Positions 8,615 through 16,869 of a stretch of DNA of 33,193 bases are shown here, piece by piece; position 1 is the stretch's first letter, and the number at the start of each line of letters is the position of its first letter. The notes beneath the pieces were generated by a model that was not told where the DNA came from, did no database searches, and saw nothing but the letters and a program-made list of their open reading frames with translations. Both the position numbers and the translations under genes were made by a program. Source of the DNA: Prochlorococcus sp. AG-409-J16 (lineage in GTDB: Bacteria > Cyanobacteriota > Cyanobacteriia > PCC-6307 > Cyanobiaceae); contig QCKB01000009.1 of NCBI GenBank assembly GCA_003215655.1, forward strand, positions 1 to 33,193. The letters run 5' to 3'.

Positions 8615-10138
8615 ATGAGCTCCACGATTACAAACCCTCTCCGGGTTGGACTACGTCAGGAGCGGGTCATCACCCCACAATGTCTAGTGATTTTTGGAGC
8701 AAGTGGTGACCTCACTCAAAGGAAACTAGTCCCAGCCTTATTCGAACTCTTCAAACAACGTCGTCTCCCAAGTGAATTTGCTCTCTTAGGTTGCGCTCGA
8801 AGGCCATGGAGTGATGAAGAGTTTCGAATAAGGATGAAAGAAGCCCTATCTAAACAAATCGGAAACGAAAATAAAATATGGGAACAGTTCTCTTCCTTTC
8901 TTTTTTATGAACCTGTTGATCTACAACAGCAAAATGACTTGCTAAAGCTAAGCGAAAGATTAGAAAAAATTGACCGGTCAAATGCAACTCATAGCAATAG
9001 AACCTTCTACCTTTCTGTCTCGCCCAAATTTTATGGAAGTGCCTGCAGAGCAATTCACTCGGCAGGGCTACTAAATGACCCCAAAAGAAGTCGTCTCGTT
9101 ATTGAGAAACCATTTGGGAAAGACTATGGCAGTGCTCAATCACTAAACCAAGTGGTTCAAAACTGTGCTCAAGAAAATCAGATTTTCAGGATTGATCACT
9201 ACCTAGGCAAGGAAACTGTTCAGAACATTCTTGTACTTAGATTTGCAAACACAATTTTCGAACCAATTTGGAACAGAAATTACATTTCAAGTGTTCAGAT
9301 CACAGCCGCGGAGACGGTAGGTGTAGAAGATCGAGCAGGCTACTACGAAGGCTCGGGAGCCCTAAGAGATATGGTCCAGAACCACCTAACACAGATGTTG
9401 GCCATAACTGCAATGGAACCCCCTGGGCACTTTGATCCTGAAGCTATAAGGAACGAGAAAGCAAAAGTCTTACAAGCAGCTCGCCTGGCTGACGAACTCA
9501 ATCCTTGGACTTGTTGTGTAAGAGGGCAATACGGTCCAGGGGGTTCAAAAGAATCTCCACTGATTGGCTACCAACAAGAAGACGGTGTCTCTTCAAGTAG
9601 CACTACTGAAACTTATGTAGCCCTAAAGCTATTCATTGATAACTGGCGTTGGCAAGGCGTCCCATTCTTCATTCGAACTGGAAAACGTCTTGCAAAACGT
9701 CTTAGCGAAATCGTCCTGACTTTTAGAGAAGCACCTGTACATTTATTTGATGCAGTAGGAGGAAGTCCCACTTCCAATCAACTAATTCTCCGCATTCAAC
9801 CCGATGAAGGAGCCGAATTCCGTTACGACGTCAAGTCTCCTGGTTCCGGCATGAGAAGTAGGCCAATAGAAATGGAGTTTTCTTATGACCAATCCTTCGG
9901 CGAGCCATCAGACGAAGGGTATGTACGCCTATTGGCCGATGCCATGCTGGGAGACCCAACCCTTTTCACCAGAAGTGATGAAGTCGAAGCCGCTTGGAGG
10001 CTTTATACGCCATTACTCGAGCTAATTGAAGACGATCCTCAAAAACTTCCTATCTACCCATATGAATCGCGTACATGGGGGCCAGCAGCTGCTGATTCAT
10101 TACTGGCAAAAAACAATTTGCTCTGGAGACGTCCTTAA
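8615..10138 (+). CDS. zwf: Glucose-6-phosphate 1-dehydrogenase
   Basis: It oxidises glucose 6-phosphate to 6-phosphogluconolactone with NADP+, the entry to the oxidative pentose phosphate route, which supplies NADPH in the dark. The 507-residue protein has the nucleotide-binding loop GASGDLT (28-34), EKPFG near 164, and the active-site signature RIDHYLGKE (about 192-200). Length matches the bacterial family. The ATG at 8615 follows an AGAGG run. The next gene, 49 bases on, is opcA, the known assembly and redox-activation partner of cyanobacterial G6PDH, so the two likely form an operon. A GH57 glucan-branching-type enzyme elsewhere in the window belongs to the same storage-carbon economy. Confidence 0.98.
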   Translation: MSSTITNPLRVGLRQERVITPQCLVIFGASGDLTQRKLVPALFELFKQRRLPSEFALLGCARRPWSDEEFRIRMKEALSKQIGNENKIWEQFSSFLFYEPVDLQQQNDLLKLSERLEKIDRSNATHSNRTFYLSVSPKFYGSACRAIHSAGLLNDPKRSRLVIEKPFGKDYGSAQSLNQVVQNCAQENQIFRIDHYLGKETVQNILVLRFANTIFEPIWNRNYISSVQITAAETVGVEDRAGYYEGSGALRDMVQNHLTQMLAITAMEPPGHFDPEAIRNEKAKVLQAARLADELNPWTCCVRGQYGPGGSKESPLIGYQQEDGVSSSSTTETYVALKLFIDNWRWQGVPFFIRTGKRLAKRLSEIVLTFREAPVHLFDAVGGSPTSNQLILRIQPDEGAEFRYDVKSPGSGMRSRPIEMEFSYDQSFGEPSDEGYVRLLADAMLGDPTLFTRSDEVEAAWRLYTPLLELIEDDPQKLPIYPYESRTWGPAAADSLLAKNNLLWRRP

Positions 10139-10187
10139 GAATTCCCTATCTCTCACCATCAATTATGCCTTCACCGAATACTGAATC

Positions 10188-11489
10188 ATGTCTCCGCAAC
10201 TAACACTTCAGACTCCTCTTCAAATTCCCCCTGAAGAAATCCCCATTTATCTTCAACAGCTTTGGTCAAGCGATCAAACTGGAAATGCAGGTTCTAATAC
10301 TTTTTGCCTATTAGTCTGGCAGCCATCATGGCTCGAACAGCAGTTAGTAAGAACAGGAAAAATTAATGGTCCAATAATTGGCTCACATCGTCAAGAGATT
10401 ATTTATGCCGCAAGGAAATTTGTCTTAGAAGGAAACCTTCCTCACAGCACAACTCCTTTCGACAAAAGTATTACCACAGCGCTTGGCAATAAAGAAGGTA
10501 GTACAAGTGCTGAAGACCTTAGAGGGCAACATATAAATTCCGCTATCAGTGCATTACAACCAAGACGGCTAATCACCCTTGCTCCCACTCTTGACCCGAA
10601 CCAAAATCTTCAAACCATGGTGGCAGCTTATTGCCCCTTGCCAGAAGATGGCGCTAACAAAGCTGCTTGTGGAGATGTAGTTGTACTTCGAGGACACATC
10701 AACTCACTTACAGAAGGTCTAGACATAATCAAACCTCTTCTGCCTGATGAATTACCCTCATGGCTTTGGTGGAATAGCAATCTAGATGAAGTACCAGATC
10801 TCTTTGACCAATTAGCAATCTCTCAAAGAAGACTAATTATCGATACTGCACTAGGCGAACCTGGAAGATGTCTAGGGTTGCTTCACTCGAGAATCAAAAC
10901 CGGTCAAGCTGTAAATGATTTGAACTGGCTCCGCCTTAGAAACTGGAGAGAAACCCTTGCAATGGTATTTGACCCACCTCAACGGCGCGATGCCTTAAAC
11001 CATGTCTCTCAGTTGGATATAGACATCGAGGGGAACCACCCAGTTCAAGGTCTCTTGCTTGCAGCGTGGTTAGCAGATCGTCTTAATTGGAAATTTCAAT
11101 CTTCAAATACATTTAAAGATGGATCCATTCAAGCAATTTTCAAGCGTTCAGATAACACCCCTATTCAATTCCGTCTCATGCCATTACCTATTGGCAATCC
11201 AAGCATTCACCCCGGACAATTAGTAGGGGTAAGAATGATTTGCAAACCATCCGCTGAAAAAGAAGTATGCGTAATTCTTGGCTCTGAAACAGGAGAATGC
11301 ATGAGGCTTGAAGCAGGTGGAATGGCAAGAATGGAGTTACTTGAAGAGATGGTCCCCATCCAATCAAACCCTGTTGAGAAGGATGTAGCTCGTCTACTTA
11401 GCAGCAGTCGAGGTAATACCAGTCCCCTATTAGCCGCTTCATCACCTATAGCTTTAAACCTATTTAATTCATCCTCCGCAGACAATTAG
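10188..11489 (+). CDS. opcA: Glucose-6-phosphate dehydrogenase assembly/activation protein OpcA
   Basis: OpcA is the cyanobacterial partner that assembles and activates G6PDH oligomers, linking the enzyme to redox state through thioredoxin. The 433-residue product has the family's pattern: an early QPSWLEQQLVR segment, the PRRLITLAPTLD segment in the first third, and the GLLLAAWLADRLNWKF segment near the middle. Cysteines occur in YCPLP, AACGD, MICK and GECMR; which, if any, take part in redox control cannot be told from sequence. No membrane segment is seen. The start is ATG, 49 bases after zwf, and cobB follows 27 bases later. The identification rests on sequence pattern plus the zwf neighbour. 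Confidence 0.95.
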   Translation: MSPQLTLQTPLQIPPEEIPIYLQQLWSSDQTGNAGSNTFCLLVWQPSWLEQQLVRTGKINGPIIGSHRQEIIYAARKFVLEGNLPHSTTPFDKSITTALGNKEGSTSAEDLRGQHINSAISALQPRRLITLAPTLDPNQNLQTMVAAYCPLPEDGANKAACGDVVVLRGHINSLTEGLDIIKPLLPDELPSWLWWNSNLDEVPDLFDQLAISQRRLIIDTALGEPGRCLGLLHSRIKTGQAVNDLNWLRLRNWRETLAMVFDPPQRRDALNHVSQLDIDIEGNHPVQGLLLAAWLADRLNWKFQSSNTFKDGSIQAIFKRSDNTPIQFRLMPLPIGNPSIHPGQLVGVRMICKPSAEKEVCVILGSETGECMRLEAGGMARMELLEEMVPIQSNPVEKDVARLLSSSRGNTSPLLAASSPIALNLFNSSSADN

Positions 11490-11516
11490 GGAAAGTCTGA
11501 AGAAGAACAAATCATT

Positions 11517-12941
11517 ATGGCCTGTGTAATTGCTGCTCCATCTAGTGGAAGTGGAAAAACTATTTTGAGTCTTCTGCTAACTGCTTGGGCACGTCAAAGA
11601 AATTTAAGCCTTCAAACTTTCAAAGTTGGTCCGGATTACCTTGATTCTCAGTTGCTAACAGCTGCATCGGGAAGAGATTGCCGCAACCTTGACCTTTTAC
11701 TAAGCAGTCCGAGTTGGGTAAAAAGTAGCTTCCATGGTTTCGGCGGATCTACAGAACTATCTTTAATCGAAGGTGTAATGGGACTTTTTGATGGTAGAGG
11801 ATCCTCAACCGAGGGAAGTACTGCTGATATTGCTCTTCTCTTAAAACTGCCCGTAGTACTTGTCATTGACGCGAGCGGACAAGCAGGGTCTTTAGCTGCA
11901 TTAGTAAAAGGCTTTAAAGAACATGAGCCAAAGTTAAACTTTGCAGGAGTGGTTCTAAATCGCATAAACACCCCTAGACATAAACATCTACTAACAAAAG
12001 TATTAAATGAAATTGGGATAAAGGTACTTGGAAGCTTGCCACGAGAGGATCCAAATCTTGTACTAAAGAGTAAATATCTAGGCCTTGAACCTGCACATGA
12101 AATAAAGTGTCTAAGCGAACGATTAGAAAGATGGGCTTCCCTAGCAGAGTCACTTCTTGACCTAAAGGCTTTCAGATTTCTACTTAAATCTCCCAAAGCT
12201 AAGTTAGATCCAATAACATCCTTAGTTCAAAAGAATAATAAACTAAATATTACTAAAGTCCTACCTGTAGCAGTTGCTGAGGATAAAGCTTTTCATTTTC
12301 TCTATCCAGAGACAAAAGAGGTTCTAAACGCATTTGGAATGCCAGTACTAAAATGGAGGCCTACCGAAAATGAACCTATCCCTGAAGAAGCCAAAGGAGT
12401 AATTATCCCAGGTGGCTTCCCTGAAAAATATGCATCTCAAATAAGTAAATGCCTAGAAAGTTTAGCAAGTCTTAAAAAGTTTTATAGAAAACGACCTATC
12501 TATGCGGAATGCGGAGGCATGTTGCTACTTGGAAAAACTCTTACTGACATAGCTGGTGGGATTCATCCAATGGCGGGAATACTTCCTTTTGAAGGCAAAA
12601 AAGGACGTCTAAAAATTGGCTACAGAGAAATCCAAGGAGCAAAAGAAAGCATGCTAATAAATAACGGTGAAAGGCTATTCGGCCATGAGTTCCATCATTG
12701 GGAAATAAGTTACCCAAGTTATTTAGTTTCAAAAGCAAAAATTAAATTATCAAGATTAAATGATCAAATAATAATTCCTCCTTGGAGGGTCAATGGATGG
12801 GAAGAAGTGAAAGTTTTTGAAGGTTGGTGCACTAAAATGACGCACGCGAGTTGGGTTCACCTTCATTGGGCAAGTTCATTTAATATCTGCAATCGTTGGC
12901 GACTAGCACTTGAAGAAGGAGAGAGTAATTCCCAAGAATAG
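11517..12941 (+). CDS. cobB: Cobyrinic acid a,c-diamide synthase
   Basis: It amidates the a and c side chains of cobyrinic acid with glutamine and ATP, a step of corrinoid (B12-type) synthesis; the CobB/CbiA family. The 474-residue protein has an N-terminal ATP-binding P-loop (SSGSGKT, about 9-15), DYLDSQLL, the LIEGVMGLFDG motif, and a C-terminal class I glutaminase-like domain with PGGFPEKY and Cys332 in YAECGGML, plus a late histidine in WVHLHWAS. Prochlorococcus is known to make a pseudocobalamin form. It follows opcA by 27 bases and may be cotranscribed although the pathways differ. No cobalamin riboswitch fits in the short gap. Confidence 0.96.
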   Translation: MACVIAAPSSGSGKTILSLLLTAWARQRNLSLQTFKVGPDYLDSQLLTAASGRDCRNLDLLLSSPSWVKSSFHGFGGSTELSLIEGVMGLFDGRGSSTEGSTADIALLLKLPVVLVIDASGQAGSLAALVKGFKEHEPKLNFAGVVLNRINTPRHKHLLTKVLNEIGIKVLGSLPREDPNLVLKSKYLGLEPAHEIKCLSERLERWASLAESLLDLKAFRFLLKSPKAKLDPITSLVQKNNKLNITKVLPVAVAEDKAFHFLYPETKEVLNAFGMPVLKWRPTENEPIPEEAKGVIIPGGFPEKYASQISKCLESLASLKKFYRKRPIYAECGGMLLLGKTLTDIAGGIHPMAGILPFEGKKGRLKIGYREIQGAKESMLINNGERLFGHEFHHWEISYPSYLVSKAKIKLSRLNDQIIIPPWRVNGWEEVKVFEGWCTKMTHASWVHLHWASSFNICNRWRLALEEGESNSQE

Positions 12942-12993
12942 ATTGCATATAAATAACTAATAAGATTTATTTGTGATCATTTAGTTACCATAC

Positions 12994-14454
12994 CTAACAT
13001 AGATTTTCTAGCCAATTACTTTCTAATGAAGTTCTACCTTTACCTCCAACAAAACAAACCTCCTGTTTTGCTCTACTAACGGCCACATAAACCAACTGAC
13101 GTCTAAAGCCTATTTCTTTTGGCCAAAAAACATCAGGGGCCACGAAAACCTTTCCAAAGCTACTACCTTGACTTCTATGAACAGTTAAGACTGCAGCAGG
13201 TCCTAATGAAGCAAATGCATCTCTTATCAGAAAAAATCTACGCCAATATACTCTCCCTTCTTTCTTGCCAACATCTTTGGCCTGCGAACTTAAAAACTTT
13301 AGTGTTTCATCAAAAGTTTCCCTCGCTTTAGTACCCATAGATGGTAATAAACGAAGAGAGAATTCCGTCTCTCCTCCCTGCACCTTGACGATCAAGGTAT
13401 CTATAAAAGAAGTCTTAGGAATATCCTTATTTTCTAAACCAAACTCCCTTAAATCACACTTTTCTGGAATAACATCTCTAACCAATAACTCCCTATTTGA
13501 TCCAAGGACCATATCTGGCTCTTCTTCCCCTAACGAGACACCATCTAATGAAGCTGGTGCCATAACAGCCTTTCGACTAATAAGAACTTCTCCAGGCAAG
13601 ACAGGTAGCTGATCAGCCATTTCTCCATGAATAGCCCTTCTAGCGTGAGGGACCAATCTTTCAAGAACTCGGTTTGTAAAACAAAGAATCCTTGCCGCAT
13701 CAGGATCATCGTTGTTTGAAGCCTCTCGTAAGGACTCCTTTGCTCGATCAAGCCAATCCAATTCATTAAGACACCCAACAGTCCCATTGGAGGTCTCAAA
13801 GGAAGGCAAGCAAGGAGGGGGCAAGCAAGGGATGCTCCCATCACGAAGACAATTAGCTAATTTCAAAACAGGTCCCTGATGTCGGACGACCTCACTTAAC
13901 TTCGATTCAAAGCAACGTTCCATTGAGAAGACAGGGCTTTGAGGCTCTCCAATTGGTGGCAACTGTGCCGAATCGCCTACAAAAACGAGACGTGTGTTAA
14001 ACAGATGCGCACATTTAAGTGAAATCTGCAACAAATTACTGTCAATCATTGAAGCCTCATCTACAAGAACAAGGCCTAATTGCTCTAAAGATTTTTCCGT
14101 CTGTTCTGTTTGCTCACAAACCTCGAGATCACCTTTTCTCTTGAGCTTTAGTCGAAGCAACCTGTGGATAGTAGAAGGATGCCAAGTTGGGCTAATACCT
14201 TCTCTATTCAAAGCCTCCCTCAATACGCCTACTGCCTTATGAGTGGGAGCTACAACAGTCCAACAAAGGCCTAATTCCTCGACCAGTCTAAGCAATTTAA
14301 TGGATAGGAAAGTCTTTCCACTTCCTGCATAACCAGTCAAGACAAAAGGAATCCCTTCATATCCTTTTTCTAGCCATGCTTTAAAAGCATTTGTCGCTTC
14401 CCGCTGATCATGAGTTAGTCCCTCGAAAACTGGACTTAAAGCTTTTCTTTTCAC
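12994..14454 (-). CDS. RecD-like superfamily 1 helicase (orphan)
   Basis: A 486-residue DNA helicase of the RecD/Pif1 branch. Walker A is GYAGSGKT (41-48); Walker B LVLVDEASM is centred on 132-133; motif III is VFVGDSAQLPPIG; the C-terminal motifs AVLTVHRSQGSSF and YVAVSRAK are those of SF1B enzymes. It is shorter than RecD2 and I see no recB or recC nearby, so the role (repair, end processing or fork restart) is open; database names such as exonuclease V alpha chain would overstate it. The start is GTG 14454, overlapping the stop of the PAP2 gene by 4 bases (GTGA), implying translational coupling. It ends the folD-crtE-PAP2 run. Confidence 0.9.
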   Translation of the reverse strand: MKRKALSPVFEGLTHDQREATNAFKAWLEKGYEGIPFVLTGYAGSGKTFLSIKLLRLVEELGLCWTVVAPTHKAVGVLREALNREGISPTWHPSTIHRLLRLKLKRKGDLEVCEQTEQTEKSLEQLGLVLVDEASMIDSNLLQISLKCAHLFNTRLVFVGDSAQLPPIGEPQSPVFSMERCFESKLSEVVRHQGPVLKLANCLRDGSIPCLPPPCLPSFETSNGTVGCLNELDWLDRAKESLREASNNDDPDAARILCFTNRVLERLVPHARRAIHGEMADQLPVLPGEVLISRKAVMAPASLDGVSLGEEEPDMVLGSNRELLVRDVIPEKCDLREFGLENKDIPKTSFIDTLIVKVQGGETEFSLRLLPSMGTKARETFDETLKFLSSQAKDVGKKEGRVYWRRFFLIRDAFASLGPAAVLTVHRSQGSSFGKVFVAPDVFWPKEIGFRRQLVYVAVSRAKQEVCFVGGKGRTSLESNWLENLC

Positions 14455-14954
14455 CCCAAAGTTGCAGAGATCATTTGGAATAAGTGCAATGGAGATCCAA
14501 CAAAAACAATTCCAGGAATAGAGATTGCAGGTCCAACAATGCTTCCAGCTAAAACCTCAATGCGACTATGACCAAGGACTTCCTTAAGTGGGGTCTGCTG
14601 AGAATTAGGGAAGGTCTTGTCATTTAAATCATTCACCCTTTTTGCTGTATATCCTGCTGCTCTCCTTATTCCACTGGCGTCATACATGACAACAAATGCC
14701 AAGGTTGCAGCTAAAGCAAATTCTGAATTGCCAAAGCCCATTTCTAAGCCGACCCCTGCAGCTGCACCAGTAACAAGAGCGGAGTGACTTGATGGCATTC
14801 CTCCAGTTTCAAGAAGGACAGCAGGTCTCCAACGTTGCTGAAAAATTATTTCAACAAACAACTTTGACAACTGAGCTAATCCACAAGCAACAAGTCCCCA
14901 TGCCAAAACTGCGTTATCAAGGATGGAAATCAAAGGAGAGTCTGTGAAAATCAT
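14451..14954 (-). CDS. Divergent PAP2 (DUF212) membrane phosphatase-like protein
   Basis: A 167-residue integral membrane protein of the divergent PAP2 family. Family landmarks are visible: Lys31 and RP at 43-44 (RWRPAV), GGMPSSH at 51-57, YDASGIRR from about 91, and [10 protein letters not shown] from about 128, with the two histidines expected of an acid phosphatase/haloperoxidase-like site. About four hydrophobic segments occur. No substrate is established for this family as far as I know. It overlaps the upstream crtE by 4 bases (ATGA) and the downstream helicase gene by 4 bases. That context suggests, but does not prove, action on a prenyl diphosphate. Confidence 0.93.
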   Translation of the reverse strand: MIFTDSPLISILDNAVLAWGLVACGLAQLSKLFVEIIFQQRWRPAVLLETGGMPSSHSALVTGAAAGVGLEMGFGNSEFALAATLAFVVMYDASGIRRAAGYTAKRVNDLNDKTFPNSQQTPLKEVLGHSRIEVLAGSIVGPAISIPGIVFVGSPLHLFQMISATLG

Positions 14955-15853
14955 CTATCTCGATTTGTTATGTAATCAGCAAGAGCAAGCAAAGGCATTG
15001 AAGTTTCATGCCAAGGGCTTAAAGCTTTCTTCGCTTCACTTATAAGACCATCTGCTCTAATGCGAGATTCTTCCAATCCAAGCAATTTGGGATAGGTAGT
15101 TTTGTCAGCAATCAAATCCTTACCAGCTGTTTTTCCTAAGACTTCACTAGACGCTGTTACGTCAAGAATGTCGTCAATAATTTGAAAAGCAAGTCCAATT
15201 CCACGTGCATATACACCCAAAGCCTTTAGAAGGTCCTCATTTGCCCCACCAATTAAGGCTCCGCAAATTACGCATGCCTTCAATAGAGCTCCTGTCTTAT
15301 GAAGGTGAATAAATTCCAAGGTATCCAGATCCACCTCTTTCCCCTCAGACTCCAAATCAACCACTTGACCGCCTACAAGGCCTGGTGCCCCTGCAACCAA
15401 AGAAAGTTCACCAATTACTTTAATTAGTCTTTCCTCTGGGATTCCAGGGCTTCGAAGCGCCACCATCTCAAATGCTCTCGTCAAAAGAGCATCTCCAGCA
15501 AGGATGGCCAAAGCATCTCCAAATTTCTTGTGGTTAGTCGGGCGACCTCGCCTTAAGTCATCGTTATCCATGGCTGGAAGGTCATCATGTATTAATGACA
15601 TGGTGTGAATCATTTCTAGGGCCACAGCCGTTGGTAGCGCCTTCTTAGAGTCACCTCCAGCCAGCTCGCAAGCTGCTAGGCAAAGGATTGGCCTTAAGCG
15701 TTTTCCACCAGCTAGCAATGAATAACGCATTGACTCTCTCAACTTCTCTGGCCTTTCGGGCGCAAGAGATTTATCCAAAGCGTCTTCCACAAGAGCTTTA
15801 GAGGATGCCAAATAGGCTGCAAAGTCGAAGAAAGAACTCACCGCTGGTGCCAT
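14951..15853 (-). CDS. crtE: Geranylgeranyl diphosphate synthase
   Basis: A trans-prenyltransferase that condenses isopentenyl diphosphate with allylic diphosphates to give GGPP, used for carotenoids, the phytyl tail of chlorophyll and quinone side chains. The 300-residue protein has the first Asp-rich motif DDLPAMD (about 90-96) followed by [16 protein letters not shown] near 50, and the second motif IIDDILD near 224. ATG 15853 is preferred; a TTG two codons upstream is also in frame. The gene follows folD by 40 bases and overlaps the PAP2 gene. Chain length is inferred from the cyanobacterial setting; a farnesyl/geranylgeranyl mixed product cannot be excluded from sequence. Confidence 0.95.
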   Translation of the reverse strand: MAPAVSSFFDFAAYLASSKALVEDALDKSLAPERPEKLRESMRYSLLAGGKRLRPILCLAACELAGGDSKKALPTAVALEMIHTMSLIHDDLPAMDNDDLRRGRPTNHKKFGDALAILAGDALLTRAFEMVALRSPGIPEERLIKVIGELSLVAGAPGLVGGQVVDLESEGKEVDLDTLEFIHLHKTGALLKACVICGALIGGANEDLLKALGVYARGIGLAFQIIDDILDVTASSEVLGKTAGKDLIADKTTYPKLLGLEESRIRADGLISEAKKALSPWHETSMPLLALADYITNRDR

Positions 15854-15893
15854 GCACAATTCCTAGTTGGGGATTCTCTCAGGCATTGATAGT

Positions 15894-16799
15894 TCAGGGA
15901 AGCAGATCGCCCAATGTGAAAGACAAACCGCAATGCTGCTGCCATCTGCTAACAGTATTCACAAGCAACATAGCCACGGTCATAGGACCTACACCACCTG
16001 GAACAGGAGTAAGCGCACTTACCAAGGGTTCAACCTCTTCAGCCAAAACATCTCCGCAAAGTTTGCCTTTGATCTGATTAGAAGGGTTTTCACAAGGAAG
16101 ACGGTGAATCCCAACGTCCACCACAACTGCGCCAGGCCTTACATGCTCTGTCCGAATCATTCTTGGTTGACCTGCAGCAACAATTAAAAGATCAGCCTCT
16201 TTTGTTAGACCCGACAAATCTCGTGTACGAGAATGTGCAATCGTGACAGTGGCATTGGCAGCTTGAAGCATTAAAGCCATAGGTTGTCCAACTAAAATGC
16301 TTCGTCCAACCACAACTGCTTTCTTACCCTCTATTGGTATCTGGTAACGAGAGAGTAAGGCCATCACACCAGCTGGAGTACAACTTCGAGGTCCTTTTTC
16401 TCCTTTAAGCAATCTTCCCAAATTCAAAGTATGCAACCCATCAGCATCTTTCTCCGGATCAATTGCAGCTAATAGAGGCCCCTCTTCCATTTTGTTAGGC
16501 AATGGCAATTGCAAAAGTATCCCGTCAATATTTTCATCCTTATTGAGAGAGTGGATTTTGCTCAGCAACTCATCAATGGTCGTTCCTGACGGCAAATGAG
16601 TTCCAAAACTTCTAACCCCAATTCGCGCACAAGCCTTTTCCTTATTAGCGACATAAACACCACTTGCCGGATCATCACCTACTCTTAAAACAGCAAGCCC
16701 TGGTGGCCTGTCTACCTTCGCTAACCCAACTAGAATTTCGTGTTGAAGACGCTTCTCTACTTCTTCAGCAAGCTTTCTACCATTAAGTCTTAAAGCCAT
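15894..16799 (-). CDS. folD: Bifunctional methylene-THF dehydrogenase / methenyl-THF cyclohydrolase
   Basis: FolD interconverts methylene-, methenyl- and formyl-tetrahydrofolate, supplying one-carbon units for purines and formyl-Met-tRNA. The 301-residue protein shows [14 protein letters not shown] with the catalytic-type lysine, [32 protein letters not shown], the Rossmann motif [17 protein letters not shown], and the late [12 protein letters not shown], all family hallmarks. I chose ATG 16799 (MALRLNGRK) over the more upstream in-frame ATG 16826 because family members start at this point. It is the first gene of a tight run with crtE, the PAP2 gene and the helicase. It diverges from the 7TM-HD gene with about 70 bases between starts. 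Confidence 0.97.
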   Translation of the reverse strand: MALRLNGRKLAEEVEKRLQHEILVGLAKVDRPPGLAVLRVGDDPASGVYVANKEKACARIGVRSFGTHLPSGTTIDELLSKIHSLNKDENIDGILLQLPLPNKMEEGPLLAAIDPEKDADGLHTLNLGRLLKGEKGPRSCTPAGVMALLSRYQIPIEGKKAVVVGRSILVGQPMALMLQAANATVTIAHSRTRDLSGLTKEADLLIVAAGQPRMIRTEHVRPGAVVVDVGIHRLPCENPSNQIKGKLCGDVLAEEVEPLVSALTPVPGGVGPMTVAMLLVNTVSRWQQHCGLSFTLGDLLP

Positions 16800-16869
16800 G
16801 AACCAATTTGGCATTCTCCCTAGCATGCCTTGTAAAAGGACCTAGCGTTAGTCTTATCAGCCAATTGTT

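Noticed and set aside
11648-12196. 182-codon minus-strand ORF inside cobB
   Set aside because: It lies fully within a gene with intact motifs; its Ser/Arg-rich composition is typical of an antisense shadow.
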